Program-made: the position numbers and the translations under genes
The notes under the pieces: generated by a model
Seen by the model: the letters and a program-made list of their open reading frames with translations, nothing else
What the model was told of the DNA's origin: nothing
The model's database searches: none
Assembly (NCBI RefSeq): GCF_000970455.1
Contig: NZ_LAJG01000014.1
Span: forward strand, 856,848 to 920,847
DNA from: Devosia soli
Lineage (GTDB): Bacteria; Pseudomonadota; Alphaproteobacteria; Rhizobiales; Devosiaceae
Length of the DNA stretch: 64,000 bases
Reading direction: 5' to 3'
Part shown: in pieces, positions 37,026-46,721 of the stretch
Layout of the letters: every line of letters starts with the position of its first letter
Position numbering within the stretch: the first letter of the stretch is position 1

Positions 37026-38321
37026 ATGGCTCACGTCGTCGTTCTCGGTGCCGGTCTTGGTGGCACCATCATGGCCTATGAGCTGCGAGATGCGCTCGGC
37101 AGCAGTCATCGGGTTTCCGTCGTCAACAAGGGGTCTCGGTTCCGATTCGTGCCCTCTAACCCATGGGTGGCCGTTGGCTGGCGGGACCGGGAAGACGTCG
37201 AGGTCGATCTGACCGAAGTCTTCGCGCGGCGCCATATCGACTTCTTTCCGCAGGGCGCCGAACGCGTCCATCCGTCCGAAAAACGCATCACGCTCTCAGA
37301 CGGTGCAGATCTTGCCTACGACTACCTGGTCATCGCCACAGGCCCGGAGCTCGCCTTCGACGAGGTCCCGGGCTTTGGTCCGGAGGCCGGGACGCAGTCG
37401 GTTTGCCATATCGATCACGCGCTGGGCGCCAAGGATGCTTCCGACCGGCTGGTCGACAATCCTGGACCTGTGATCATCGGCGCGGTCCAGGGCGCTTCCT
37501 GCTTCGGCCCGGCTTATGAGTTTGCCTTCATTCTCGACAAGGCCCTGCGCGACGCGAGGGTACGTGACCGGGTGCCCATGACTTTCGTTACGGCCGAGCC
37601 CTATATCGGTCATCTGGGCCTCGATGGTGTCGGTGACACCAAGGGCCTGCTCGAGAGCGAGCTGCGGCAGCGACACATCCACTTCATCACCAATGCCAGG
37701 GTCGACAAATTCGAGGACGGAAAGGCCTTCGTCAGCGAGATCGCCGAGGATGGGTCGGTGCGCCAGTCCCACGAAATCCCCTCGGTCTATACGATGATGA
37801 TACCGGCCTTCCGCGGCGTGTCCGCAGTGCGTGGCATCGAGGGCCTGACCAATCCGCGTGGCTTTATCCTCGCCGATCAATATCAGCGCAATCCGACTTT
37901 CAAGGAAGTTTTCTCCATCGGGGTTTGCGTCGCCATTCCACCGGTCGGCAAGACGCCGGTGCCGGTCGGTGTCCCCAAGACCGGTTTCATGATCGAATCC
38001 ATGGTCACGGCGACAACCCAGAACATCGCGAACCTGATCGCGGGCAAGGAGCCGTCGGCTATCCCGACATGGAACGCGGTCTGCCTTGCCGACTTCGGCG
38101 ATGGTGGCGTCGCTTTCATTGCCCAGCCGCAGATCCCGCCCCGCAATGTAAACTGGTCCGGTTCGGGCAAGTGGGTGCATGCCGCCAAGATCGGTTTCGA
38201 GAAGTACTTTCTGCACAAGATCCGCTCTGGCACCGCCGAGCCCTTCTATGAGAAGCTGGCGCTTCAGGTGCTCGGCATAGAAAAGCTCCGGGCGGTCAAG
38301 CAGGACAAGACCGACACATGA
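37026..38321 (+). CDS. sqr: Sulfide:quinone oxidoreductase
   Basis: A 431-residue FAD-dependent membrane-associated oxidoreductase. The dinucleotide fold VVVLGAGLGG is at residues 4-13, and YDYLVIATGPEL is the second FAD contact. Cys127, Cys159 and Cys353 match in spacing the redox cysteines 128, 160 and 356 of the Acidithiobacillus enzyme. It oxidises sulfide to polysulfide or sulfur and passes electrons to quinone. I chose the ATG at 37026 with ggagg five bases upstream; an ATG at 37014 has no spacer for it. It is coupled to trxC by a four-base overlap. Confidence 0.9.
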   Translation: MAHVVVLGAGLGGTIMAYELRDALGSSHRVSVVNKGSRFRFVPSNPWVAVGWRDREDVEVDLTEVFARRHIDFFPQGAERVHPSEKRITLSDGADLAYDYLVIATGPELAFDEVPGFGPEAGTQSVCHIDHALGAKDASDRLVDNPGPVIIGAVQGASCFGPAYEFAFILDKALRDARVRDRVPMTFVTAEPYIGHLGLDGVGDTKGLLESELRQRHIHFITNARVDKFEDGKAFVSEIAEDGSVRQSHEIPSVYTMMIPAFRGVSAVRGIEGLTNPRGFILADQYQRNPTFKEVFSIGVCVAIPPVGKTPVPVGVPKTGFMIESMVTATTQNIANLIAGKEPSAIPTWNAVCLADFGDGGVAFIAQPQIPPRNVNWSGSGKWVHAAKIGFEKYFLHKIRSGTAEPFYEKLALQVLGIEKLRAVKQDKTDT

Positions 38322-38743
38322 CCCATATCGTCTGCTCGTATTGCGGCACGACCAACCGCATTCCGGATGGCCGTGACCTCGCCTCGGGCAATTGCGGCAA
38401 ATGCGGCCGTCCGCTTTTCGATGGGCACCCGGTGGATGTGTCCGCCGTCGTGCTCGAGAAGCATATCGCCAAGTCCGACATCCCGGTTCTCGTCGATGTC
38501 TGGGCGCCTTGGTGCGGGCCGTGCAAGGTCATGGGCCCACAGTTCGAGGCGGCTGCCAAAGAGGCCGAACCGGGGCTTCGTTTCGTCAAGCTCAACTCGG
38601 ACGAAAACCAGGCGTTGTCGACGCGGCTCGGCATCCGCGGCATCCCAACCATGATCATGTTCAACGGCGGCAAGGAGGTCGCAAGAGTGTCCGGCGCCAT
38701 GAGCCGCACCGACATTCTCAAATGGGCCCGCGCGCAATATTAG
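38318..38743 (+). CDS. trxC: Thioredoxin 2 (TrxC type)
   Basis: A 141-residue thioredoxin with an N-terminal zinc finger (CSYC at 6-9, CGKC at 26-29) and the WCGPC active site at 65-69, followed by the cis-proline region GIRGIPTMIMF. It is cytoplasmic. The ATG overlaps the sqr stop, so it may accept or process sulfane sulfur or polysulfide from the quinone oxidoreductase in addition to general disulfide reduction; that coupling is inferred from gene order. Confidence 0.92.
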   Translation: MTHIVCSYCGTTNRIPDGRDLASGNCGKCGRPLFDGHPVDVSAVVLEKHIAKSDIPVLVDVWAPWCGPCKVMGPQFEAAAKEAEPGLRFVKLNSDENQALSTRLGIRGIPTMIMFNGGKEVARVSGAMSRTDILKWARAQY

Positions 38744-39540
38744 CTCTTTGGCAAACCCTACCTACGCGACGATGACACCGCGGAGGGCGCGGCCTTGGTC
38801 CGGGTTTGATCCACTACCGCCCCGGCGGCTCCCATGATTCCCGCTCAAAGCGCCATCGAGTATCTTGCGTGATGGTGCTTCCCAACACTCGACAATGCAG
38901 AGATAGGCCATGGCGCCGCGCCGCGCCGCAGCTGCCTGGCCAGGCCCATGTCGGTGACGGCCGGAAACTATGTCATGGTCAGCTCGCAATCCGATATCGT
39001 GGGCACCGACATTTCCTGCGAGAACGCGCCTTGGCCGGTACACCAACGCAGAAACGGGCCCGAACCGGCCACAGATATCTGACTGCCGTCAGTTCCGTAT
39101 CCGCTTGTGGGCAAATTGGAAAAGCGTGTAGAGGCTGCTGGATCGCAAGCTGCCTGTCCGTTACCTGCCCGATTCCGGCCGTTTGACCTGCTCCAGCGAA
39201 TTCCGAAGAGCGGACATTTGTGACCGCTATGGCGAGGGCCCAATTGGGGTAATGGGTTGAGGACTGGCAGCAATTGGCATTGCTGTCGGAGAAACCGGAC
39301 TGAACGGCCGAGCGCAATGCATTGAGGGGCTTGGCGACGGTGGGGGCAGCAGTTCTAGCCGATCCTGAGATCTTCGCATCTAGATGGTTCGCCGTCAGTA
39401 AAACAACACGCTATCGATGTCTAGCTTTCCCCAATGCCACATTTCGTTCTTGGAGACGGTCGTCATGTCAGCCTTCCGCCTGGCTTTCGTGTAGAGTACG
39501 AGAAGCCGCCTGGCCCTGAGGCGGACATTAAGGATCAATC
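38744..39540. other. Intergenic stretch without a supported gene
   Basis: About 800 bases. Frames near 38762-39046, 38806-39186 and 38979-39317 overlap one another on both strands, lack ribosome sites and give no recognisable protein. Probably decayed sequence plus the promoter of the LacI gene. Confidence 0.45.
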
Positions 39541-40557
39541 GTGGTATCCAAAGCACGCCCGCCCAACCAACGCGTTTCGATCAATGATGTCGCGGCTGTC
39601 GCCGGCGTTTCACGCGGTGCGGTGACGCGGGCGCTTAACAACAAGGCCGATATCAGCCAAGACACCAAGCGCAAGGTCTTGGAGGCTGCCGAGCGCCTGG
39701 GATACCGGCCGAGCCGTTTTGCGAGGAACTTCGCGTCCCGCCGCAAATCGAAAGCGATCGGCTTCGTAGTTAAGTCCTTCCGCAACCCATTCTTTACCGA
39801 TCTGGCGGCGGACTTGCTTGAGCAATCCCGGGTCAGCGGATGGCAAGTGGTTATCAGTTCGGCCGAGGGAATATCTGAAGCGGAGGCCGTTCGCGCGCTG
39901 TCAGGGCAAGTGGACGTGGTGGCTGGACATTTCAACCGGCCCGCCATCGAGCTCCAAGAGGCAACCGACGGCATGCCCTTGATTTATCTGGAAGGCAGCT
40001 CGGACGTGCCCGGTGTTCACGCGATCAGTCTCGACATGCGCTCGGGCATGAAGAACGCCATCGAGGCGCTCTATGAACGCGGCGCAAAGCGGATCGGCAT
40101 GATCGATTCCGACTACACCGTTCACCTCGATGGCACCTACAAGCCGTCACCACGCTGCCAGTTCTTCAAACAGTTCGTAGACCCCGATACAAGCGAAGCG
40201 ACAGTCCATGGTGCTGAGTCCATGGCTGGAGGTGAGATGGCCATCATGGCGCTGCTCGAAGCCCATCCGGACCTCGACGCCGTGATCGTCTTCAACGACC
40301 TGATGGCGATCGGCGCCCTTCTCGGCGCCTTCAAAGCCGGGTTTGCGGTTCCCGGGCGGATACGCATCATGGGAGTTGATGGCTTGGAAATGGGCAGAGC
40401 CCTCTCCCCGGCGCTGAGCAGCCTCCACATCGACCGTGCCGAACTGTCCAGGGCTATTATCCAGATCGCCAATCAACTGGACGATGGCGCTTTTCGCGAG
40501 GTTTCGCCCATAAATCAAACCGTCGTTCCAAAGTTGATTATGCGCCACTCGACCTGA
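39541..40557 (+). CDS. LacI family regulator
   Basis: A 338-residue repressor. The helix-turn-helix VSINDVAAVAGVSRGAVTRA and hinge YRPSRFARNFASRR lie at residues about 12-65, followed by a periplasmic-binding-like ligand domain (AIGFVVKSFRNPFFTDLAAD). The start is GTG with aagga six bases upstream. Two matching CGTGA-N4-TCACG palindromes lie directly downstream, before the AraC gene, and are the obvious operator candidates. The sugar effector is unknown and no transporter adjoins it. Confidence 0.9.
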   Translation: MVSKARPPNQRVSINDVAAVAGVSRGAVTRALNNKADISQDTKRKVLEAAERLGYRPSRFARNFASRRKSKAIGFVVKSFRNPFFTDLAADLLEQSRVSGWQVVISSAEGISEAEAVRALSGQVDVVAGHFNRPAIELQEATDGMPLIYLEGSSDVPGVHAISLDMRSGMKNAIEALYERGAKRIGMIDSDYTVHLDGTYKPSPRCQFFKQFVDPDTSEATVHGAESMAGGEMAIMALLEAHPDLDAVIVFNDLMAIGALLGAFKAGFAVPGRIRIMGVDGLEMGRALSPALSSLHIDRAELSRAIIQIANQLDDGAFREVSPINQTVVPKLIMRHST

Positions 40558-40579
40558 ATGATAGAGCCGGACATCCTTT

Positions 40580-40593
40580 CGTGAACAATCACG
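40580..40593. promoter_or_regulatory. LacI-type operator, upstream copy
   Basis: CGTGA-ACAA-TCACG: five-base arms around four bases, 22 bases after the lacI stop. It lies upstream of the -35 element, and its centre is 56 bases from that of the second copy. Confidence 0.6.
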
Positions 40594-40606
40594 GCATTTT
40601 AAATTT

Positions 40607-40635
40607 TTGCCCGGTGAGTAAGCTAAAACTACAAC
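40607..40635 (+). promoter_or_regulatory. Sigma70-type promoter of the AraC gene
   Basis: TTGCCC at 40607-40612 and TACAAC at 40630-40635 are separated by exactly 17 bases. The -10 element abuts the second LacI-type palindrome, so bound repressor would block initiation. Confidence 0.6.
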
Positions 40636-40649
40636 CGTGAGCGTTCACG
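40636..40649. promoter_or_regulatory. LacI-type operator, downstream copy at transcription start
   Basis: CGTGA-GCGT-TCACG, the same arms as the copy at 40580, with a flanking C/G extending the symmetry. It begins right after the -10 hexamer and ends at the proposed GTG start of the AraC protein. Confidence 0.65.
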
Positions 40650-41660
40650 GTGGGTTGTGAATGCCGCGCAGATGTGGGGGACGGGAGTTCATTGGGACTA
40701 TCAGGGCGACTTCATATCACGTCCAGGAACGCCGACATCGTTTCCGAGACAATCACATCTCTTGTATCGGGCTGTCGGGCTATCCCCACCAAAGGCAGCG
40801 ATATCATCGATTACCAGGGTGATTTCATCGGGTGGTCCGATTTTGCATTGGGCGAAGCCTCGACCGCCAGCGGCTTTGCATTGGAAACGACCGCCTACGG
40901 CGAGCGGATGATTTGCGCCGTCAGCGCGAAAGGGCATCTCGTCTATGCAGGCCAAGGCAGGGAATTGGTAACCGGCAGCGGCGAGGTTGTGATCGCCGAT
41001 TCTCAGAGCATCGAGACTGCTCGATTCTCCGAGAACTACGCCCAATATTTCGTAACGACCTCGATGCGGTCGATTGAGGGGTATGTCAGAGAACATTTTG
41101 GCAAAGCGAACCGCTCGTTTTCGGGCAGCTGCGCCGTTCTGCCGCGAACGCATCTGGCGGCAGTTTCCCTTTCAGGGTTCACACCGCTGATCAATATGCT
41201 GCTCGCCGAGAAGGAGCTGCTGAAGCTTTCGCCGATCACAATGAGACGGTGTCAGGACGCATTTCTCGAGATCATTGCATCCTCCCTAAGCGCCAATGGC
41301 GTCTTTCTGGGACGCAAGAACGATCCTTTGAGCTCGAGCCGCAACCTGCGCGAGGCGGAGGACTTCATGCGCCAGCACGCCAGGGAGCCGATCGGTGTTG
41401 CCGAGGTGGCCCAAGCCGTCGGCATATCCGTTCGCTCACTTCAACTTGCCTACAAGCGCTATACCGGCATCACGCCATTGGCGCGCTTGCAGCGCTTCAG
41501 GCTCGAAGGTCTGCACGCGGATTTGGACGCTGGTCTGGCAGAGAACGTCCGCACAGCGGCCGCCGCCTGGGGCTTTGTCAGTGGTGCACGGCTCAACCGG
41601 CAATATCTCGAGGCCTTCGGCGAGACTCCGGCCGACACTGTGAAGCGGGTCACGCGCTAA
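40650..41660 (+). CDS. AraC family regulator
   Basis: A 336-residue regulator. The C-terminal 100 residues hold two helix-turn-helix units (IGVAEVAQAVGISVRSLQLA, then YKRYTGITPLARLQRFRL), followed by AAAAWGFVSGARLNRQYLEA and FGETPADTVKR, the AraC signature. The N-terminal 200 residues are an AraC-binding-like domain of unknown ligand. The start is uncertain: GTG at 40650 lies almost at the predicted transcription start, while TTG at 40692 has gggag upstream. It is likely repressed by the LacI protein encoded just before it. Confidence 0.85.
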   Translation: MGCECRADVGDGSSLGLSGRLHITSRNADIVSETITSLVSGCRAIPTKGSDIIDYQGDFIGWSDFALGEASTASGFALETTAYGERMICAVSAKGHLVYAGQGRELVTGSGEVVIADSQSIETARFSENYAQYFVTTSMRSIEGYVREHFGKANRSFSGSCAVLPRTHLAAVSLSGFTPLINMLLAEKELLKLSPITMRRCQDAFLEIIASSLSANGVFLGRKNDPLSSSRNLREAEDFMRQHAREPIGVAEVAQAVGISVRSLQLAYKRYTGITPLARLQRFRLEGLHADLDAGLAENVRTAAAAWGFVSGARLNRQYLEAFGETPADTVKRVTR

Positions 41661-41673
41661 GGACGGTCCGCTT

Positions 41674-41937
41674 CTAATCGCGCCAAATCTGGCTGAAGGC
41701 AGAACCATCGTCGTCAGCCGACGCCTGCCAGCGATCTTGCTCGAAATAGAAACCTTGGGTCTCAAGCGCGATATAGGCTTCGGAGGATAACCCAGATGAC
41801 AGCGTCAAAGGGAAAGTCTGCTTATAAGTGCAGTGGGCTTCCGTGAGCGGGCTAAGCAATCCAAAGACGTTCAGCTCGCTCTTGATGAACAGGACGAACC
41901 GCCGCTCGCCAACCAGAACCTCGTATTCGTCTACCAT
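41674..41937 (-). CDS. Hypothetical protein, 87 aa, downstream of PAS chemoreceptor
   Basis: A small soluble protein with balanced composition (EYEVLVGERRFVLFIKSELN at the N-terminus). No ribosome site is evident and I recognise no family. It fills the gap between the AraC gene and the chemoreceptor, on the chemoreceptor strand 50 bases after its stop, so it could be co-transcribed with it. Confidence 0.45.
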   Translation of the reverse strand: MVDEYEVLVGERRFVLFIKSELNVFGLLSPLTEAHCTYKQTFPLTLSSGLSSEAYIALETQGFYFEQDRWQASADDDGSAFSQIWRD

Positions 41938-41987
41938 TTTAGTCGCTTATGCTCGGATGCTGTCGAACAATATGCCTTTGCCGAGCA

Positions 41988-43766
41988 TCACCCGGTCCAA
42001 TCCGCGTCGATCGCAGCGGCACTCTTGCGGAAAGTAGCCGAGGTTGGCGCGCGGGCGGAGGATGGTACGGACCTGACGAGGTTGAGCCGTGGCGAGGCCG
42101 ATGTCTCCGCGAGCCTGAAGCGCTCGACCAAGACATCCAGCCGTTCTGCTTGCGCCTCGGTCTGCTCGATCGCAGCGTTCGTTTCCTCCACCAAGGCGGC
42201 GTTGTGTTGGGTCATCTCATCGAGGCTGCGGACGGCGCTGTTCACTTCTGCAAGCGAAAGCGCCTGCTCCTTGTTGGCACCGGCAACGCCGTCCATAAGC
42301 CCTGCACTTTCGTGAACACTGGAGACGATTGCTCCCAAACGATCGGCCGCAGTCGACACCAGCTTCGTCCCAAGAGCGATCGCCGCATTCGATTGTTCGA
42401 TGAGCTCTTTTACATCTCGCGACGATCGGGCCGCAGACTGCGCCAGGCGCCGCACTTCGACAGCCACGACCGCAAAGCCATTCCCAGCCTCGCCTGCCCG
42501 CGCGGCTTCGACCGAGGCATTGAGCGCCAGGAGATTGGTCTGAAAAGCGATGTCGTCAATCATACCAATGATATTGGATATCTTGGCCGCCTGAGCCGAT
42601 ACCGCACCCATGGCACTATTGGCCTCGGTCATCACCGATCCGACGTCTTCGGCCCCTTCTGACACCTTCCGGGCCAAAAGGCAGACGCTATCGGCTCGCG
42701 TCGCGGTTTCCGATACGGCCTGCGTCAACTGCTCGACCGTTGCGGATGTCTCCTCGAGGGCGGCGGCTTGCCGTGTCGTGCGTTCGGCAAGATCGTTGGC
42801 GCCCGCCGTGATCTCGCCGGTCGCGGTTCTGAGCGATGTCGAGGTCAGCCGCAGTTGCCCGATCACGGCACCGAACTGGCGAACCGACTGATTGAAGGCC
42901 GACCGTACCGGCTCGAGATCAGGGGGAAGCGCCATATCGAGCACACAAGTCAGGTCGCCGCTTGCCAGGGTCTGCAACGCGGCGCTTAGCTGGTTCACTG
43001 CGTTCTTTCTCGCGGTGATGTCGGTCGCGTATTTGACGACTTTGTAGGGGCGACCGTTCAGATCGAGGATGGGATTGTAGCTGGCCTGGATCCAGACGTC
43101 ATTGCCGGCCTTGCCAATCCGCCGAAATTCCGCCGACAGGTATTTTCCACTTCGAAGCGTCTGCCAAAATTCGACATAGGCCGACGAACCTGCCTCGCTC
43201 GGCGGCACAAAGAGGCGATGGTGCCGCCCGACAATTTCGCCGAGGTCATACCCAAGCGCACGGCAGAAGTTCTGGTTGGCGGTCAGGATGATTCCATCGA
43301 GATCGAGTTCGATGACAGCCTGGGATCGTGAAATCGCGGCAAGCTGTCCCTGAGCATCGGCAAAACGTTGATGGTCTTGAGTGATGTCCTTAGCGACCTT
43401 GATCACGCCCTGCACCCGGCCTTGATCGTCAAGGAGGGGATTGTATGAAGCCTCCAGCCACACCTCTGCACCGGACTTGGCGATCCGCTTGAATTGATCC
43501 GACCGGGCGTTCCCCGTATTCAAGGCGTGCCAGAAGTCGGCGTAGGAAGATTGACCAGCTTCTTCAGCCGGCATGAATATCCGGTGGTGACGCCCGACGA
43601 TTTCCTCGAGTCTATATCCCATCACCGAAAGAAAGTTTTGGTTCGCGGTGACGACCGTGCCGTCCGGCGCAAATTCGATGATTGCCTGCGATGCGCTGAC
43701 CGCCGCCAAAGCATGAAAGGCGCGCTTTTCAAGGACATTGGTTTTGAAGAGAGAAGGCAGTTGCAT
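41988..43766 (-). CDS. Soluble PAS-PAS methyl-accepting chemotaxis protein
   Basis: A 592-residue cytoplasmic chemoreceptor without membrane helices. Two PAS domains repeat the same pattern: [20 protein letters not shown] with [13 protein letters not shown], then [20 protein letters not shown] with [14 protein letters not shown] complete signalling domain follows ([20 protein letters not shown]). PAS domains of this Aer/BdlA type usually sense redox or oxygen through FAD or haem. The C-terminus ends DADWTG, lacking the DWSEF tail of the other two receptors here. I chose the ATG at 43766, which has aaggtg five bases upstream. Confidence 0.9.
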   Translation of the reverse strand: MQLPSLFKTNVLEKRAFHALAAVSASQAIIEFAPDGTVVTANQNFLSVMGYRLEEIVGRHHRIFMPAEEAGQSSYADFWHALNTGNARSDQFKRIAKSGAEVWLEASYNPLLDDQGRVQGVIKVAKDITQDHQRFADAQGQLAAISRSQAVIELDLDGIILTANQNFCRALGYDLGEIVGRHHRLFVPPSEAGSSAYVEFWQTLRSGKYLSAEFRRIGKAGNDVWIQASYNPILDLNGRPYKVVKYATDITARKNAVNQLSAALQTLASGDLTCVLDMALPPDLEPVRSAFNQSVRQFGAVIGQLRLTSTSLRTATGEITAGANDLAERTTRQAAALEETSATVEQLTQAVSETATRADSVCLLARKVSEGAEDVGSVMTEANSAMGAVSAQAAKISNIIGMIDDIAFQTNLLALNASVEAARAGEAGNGFAVVAVEVRRLAQSAARSSRDVKELIEQSNAAIALGTKLVSTAADRLGAIVSSVHESAGLMDGVAGANKEQALSLAEVNSAVRSLDEMTQHNAALVEETNAAIEQTEAQAERLDVLVERFRLAETSASPRLNLVRSVPSSARAPTSATFRKSAAAIDADWTG

Positions 43767-43865
43767 CGGAGCACCTTGATTTCGCTCCAATGTGCGGATG
43801 CCGCATTAATAACTTCCCGATCCGAAGGAAGGCGCACCGTTCGCATTTTTATTTTTGCGAGCTAG

Positions 43866-44441
43866 CCGACCGGCAGCCGCGCCGCGGCGCTGTTCTCACA
43901 GCTCCATCCTCAGTTGCAGATCGAGATCAACGCCGAAGATCGTTTTATCGACCCGGTCGAGGAGGGTTACGACCTTATCATCCGCACCAATCCCAAACCG
44001 ACAGAGAGCATGGTGGGGCGTCGCCTCTTCATCGACGAACTGGTGCTAGTGGCCGCCCCAACGGTGAAGTACCCGCCTGCCGGCGGGCCCGTCGACGCGA
44101 TCCTAATGAGCCGGATCGGCGAGGTGCGCGACTGGGTGGTCGATGCAGGGGATGGCCCAGTGACCTATCAACCGCAGCCAGTCATGCGTCTGTCATCGAT
44201 CCTGATGATCCAGCAGGCCGTGCAGGCCGGCCGCGGAGCTGCCGTTTTGCCGTGGTCGCTGGTGGCTGAAGAGGCTGCGTTGGGACGCCTCGCGCACTGG
44301 GGACACGTTATTAATCACCGCATCGAGGTCTGGGTGCTGCATGCGTCATCCAGGCTATCGAGTCCGAAAGTCACCAGCTTCGTGGCGTTCCTCACCGCTC
44401 AGTTCCCGGATGGAAAGCTCGTCATTTCTAGCAAGTCATGA
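43866..44441 (+). pseudogene. LysR-type regulator lacking its DNA-binding domain
   Basis: A stop at 43863 precedes PTGSRAAALFSQLHPQLQIE, then EEGYDLIIRTNPKPTESMVG and AVQAGRGAAVLPWSLVAEEA: the C-terminal LysR substrate-binding domain in one open frame. The helix-turn-helix and linker are missing and the sequence starts just beyond the chemoreceptor promoter, so the gene was cut by a deletion. Confidence 0.8.
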
Positions 44442-45406
44442 ATTCTGGTGAGCGCCCCATTCCGGCCGTTCAGGACGCTTCTGAGCTTTCCTAAGAGCAG
44501 CCATCCCCTCAAACACGTCCCGCACCGCTGAAACGGGGTGATGGGGTGGACGCCCCCCGGCATCGATGTGCCAAAGTGGAGGTGTTGAACACACCACTCG
44601 AGGAGGCGCCCATGTCGGAAGTTACGTGGTGCGTCAGCAGGCTCGTGGCTTGAGCAGATGATGGCCCGCAGGCCGCGCATGCTGGTCACCGTCGCGCTGG
44701 CCAACAAGACCGCGCGCATCATCTGGGCGCTACTCGTCAAACACGAGGAATACAAAGCTCCGGTCGCAGCCGCGGCATAGGCCAAGGCGGACCAGGGGTC
44801 TCCGGAGACGAAGTCGGTCGAAGGAAGGTATGGCGCAACAGTCGGTAAGACGGGATCGGAAAACCAGGGCTTTCCACTGTGCCTTGAGCACGCTGTGGGT
44901 GATGTGGTTCCGGTTCACGAACTCCCATACGGGCCCGCAGCCTCTGGCGCTGCATCAGAGGCCGGACAGATGGCAGCATCCGACTACGGGCAACCTTCAA
45001 AAACCGCTTGCGTATTGAGGGGCGTCCACAGATGGAAAGCGGGACTGTCAGGTCTTGGTCGCCAGAACGGGAATAGCGGCCACCGTACTTGCGAGTAGAG
45101 AGGGATATCAACCGAAGCGAACGATGACAGAAGAACGATGAACTACAATCGGCATGATCGTGAGTTCTGACCCGGTGAATCCTGACGAAGGTCTTATGGC
45201 GCGGTGCTGACTTTGTCCCGCAAACCATTCAATACCGACATGTTATTCACGCACTATACAGATGCCTTCGCCGAATGGCGCCAAGCCTGAGCCGCACCCC
45301 ATGGTCGCTGAGAATGCAAATGCCTCATCGTGGCTGACAGAGGTATCCTCCCCCTATATTGTAACGCGGTGGTTCACAGACGCGTTCATATACAGGTGGT
45401 GACGGT
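44442..45406. mobile_element. IS110-family remnant with internal deletion, plus flanks
   Basis: ATGTCGGAAGTTACG at 44612-44626 with gaggag upstream is an IS110-type transposase start (MSEVT). It joins directly to GASAGSWLEQMMARRPRMLV, then TVALANKTARIIWALL and a stop at 44780, the transposase C-terminus, so most of the gene including the DEDD and serine core is deleted. The following sequence to about 45230 looks like the non-coding end of such an element. A dispersed 23-base repeat lies at 44452-44474. Exact ends are uncertain. Confidence 0.7.
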
Positions 45407-46663
45407 TTGAATACGGCAGCTGACGCGCGACAGGACGCACTGGGACTATTCGCTGGTGAGGGTGATGTCCGAGGCTTAGCCAGGGAACTTGACTGGTCGA
45501 CCACTCCCCTTGGTCCCACCATTGGATGGGCTCCCGCTGTCCGAACCTTTGTCAGATCGATGTTCGACTCACCGTTTCCGATCTGCCTTTGGTCGGGGCC
45601 GCAATACGCGTTGATCTACAACGATCCCTACAGACGAATACTGGCTGCTAAACACCCCGCTGCTCTGGGGCAGCTCGGGTCTATTGTCTGGGCCGAGATC
45701 TGGGACGAACTGAAGCCGCAGTTTGACCGCGTACGAGCCGGTGAAGCTTCGGTATATTTCGAAGATGCTGCATTCGTAATGGCGCGTCTCCAAGGTGGTG
45801 GATCTGAGACCGCCTACTTTAACTACTCGCTATCTCCCGTGCGCGATGAGCATGGCACCGTCGTCGCTATTCTCAACATCACGCCGGAGACCACCGGCCG
45901 TGTCCGTCTAGAGCATCGCCTGCAGGAAGAGCAATCGGCTCTCGCAATGAGCGAAGAGCGTTTGCGGCTTGCGGTAGACAATGCCGATCTCGGTTTTTGG
46001 GACGTCGACGTGGTCAACGACCAACTGATTTGGCCGCCGCGCACGAAGGCGATGTTTGGAATCTCTCCAGAAATCCCGGTAACGATGGACGACTTCTACA
46101 ACGGTCTCCATCCCGACGATCGTGAAGCAACGACCGCCGCCTATCTCGCGGCTGCTGACCCGATCCGGCGAGCCCTTTACGACGTCGAATATCGCACCAT
46201 CGGCAAGGAAGATGGCGTGGTTCGGTGGGTTGCAGCAAAGGGACGTGGGGTTTTCGACGCTGCAGGACGTTGCCTGAGGGTCACCGGAACCGTTTTGGAG
46301 ATTTCAGCAAGGAAACATGCTGAAAGCGTCGTGACGCGTCGATCGAGTTGACGCAAGCCATCCGAGATCTGGAAGCACCCGAGGACATCGCTTTCGCCGC
46401 GGCGTCGGTATTGGGTCCTATGCTTGGCGCCAGCAGGGTCGGCTACTCATCGATCGATCTGGTGTCGGAGGCCCTTATCACTCAGCGCGACTGGACTGCT
46501 GCGGGTGTGGAGACGCTGGCCGGGATATTGCCGCTACGAACCTATGGTTCTTTCATCGACAGCCTCAAACTTGGAGAATTCACGGTCATCAACGACGTTC
46601 GCGTCGATCCTCGCACGAGAGAAGCAGCTGCTGCACTCGAGGGAAAGAGAACGCGAGCCCAGG
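45407..46663 (+). pseudogene. Sensor histidine kinase relic (PAS-PAS-GAF, kinase lost)
   Basis: The first frame (to 46351) holds two PAS domains, for example WSGPQYALIYNDPYRRILAA and VDNADLGFWDVDVVNDQLIW with a PAC end VTGTVLEISARKHAE. A frameshift near 46338 moves the reading frame, which then continues ASIELTQAIRDLEAPEDIAF and DLKRGEF-like KLGEFTVINDVRVDPRT, a GAF domain. The similarity stops near 46663 and no kinase core follows; the opposite-strand hybrid kinase ends there. Confidence 0.75.
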
Positions 46664-46721
46664 ATGCCGAAATCCCCGGCCTTGCACAGCTTGCTGGTGT
46701 CTCGACCTTGCCCACCAATCA

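Noticed and set aside
38762..39317. Several 90-125 residue frames between trxC and lacI
   Set aside because: They overlap on both strands, are rich in Arg, Gly and Cys as shadows often are, and lack ribosome sites.
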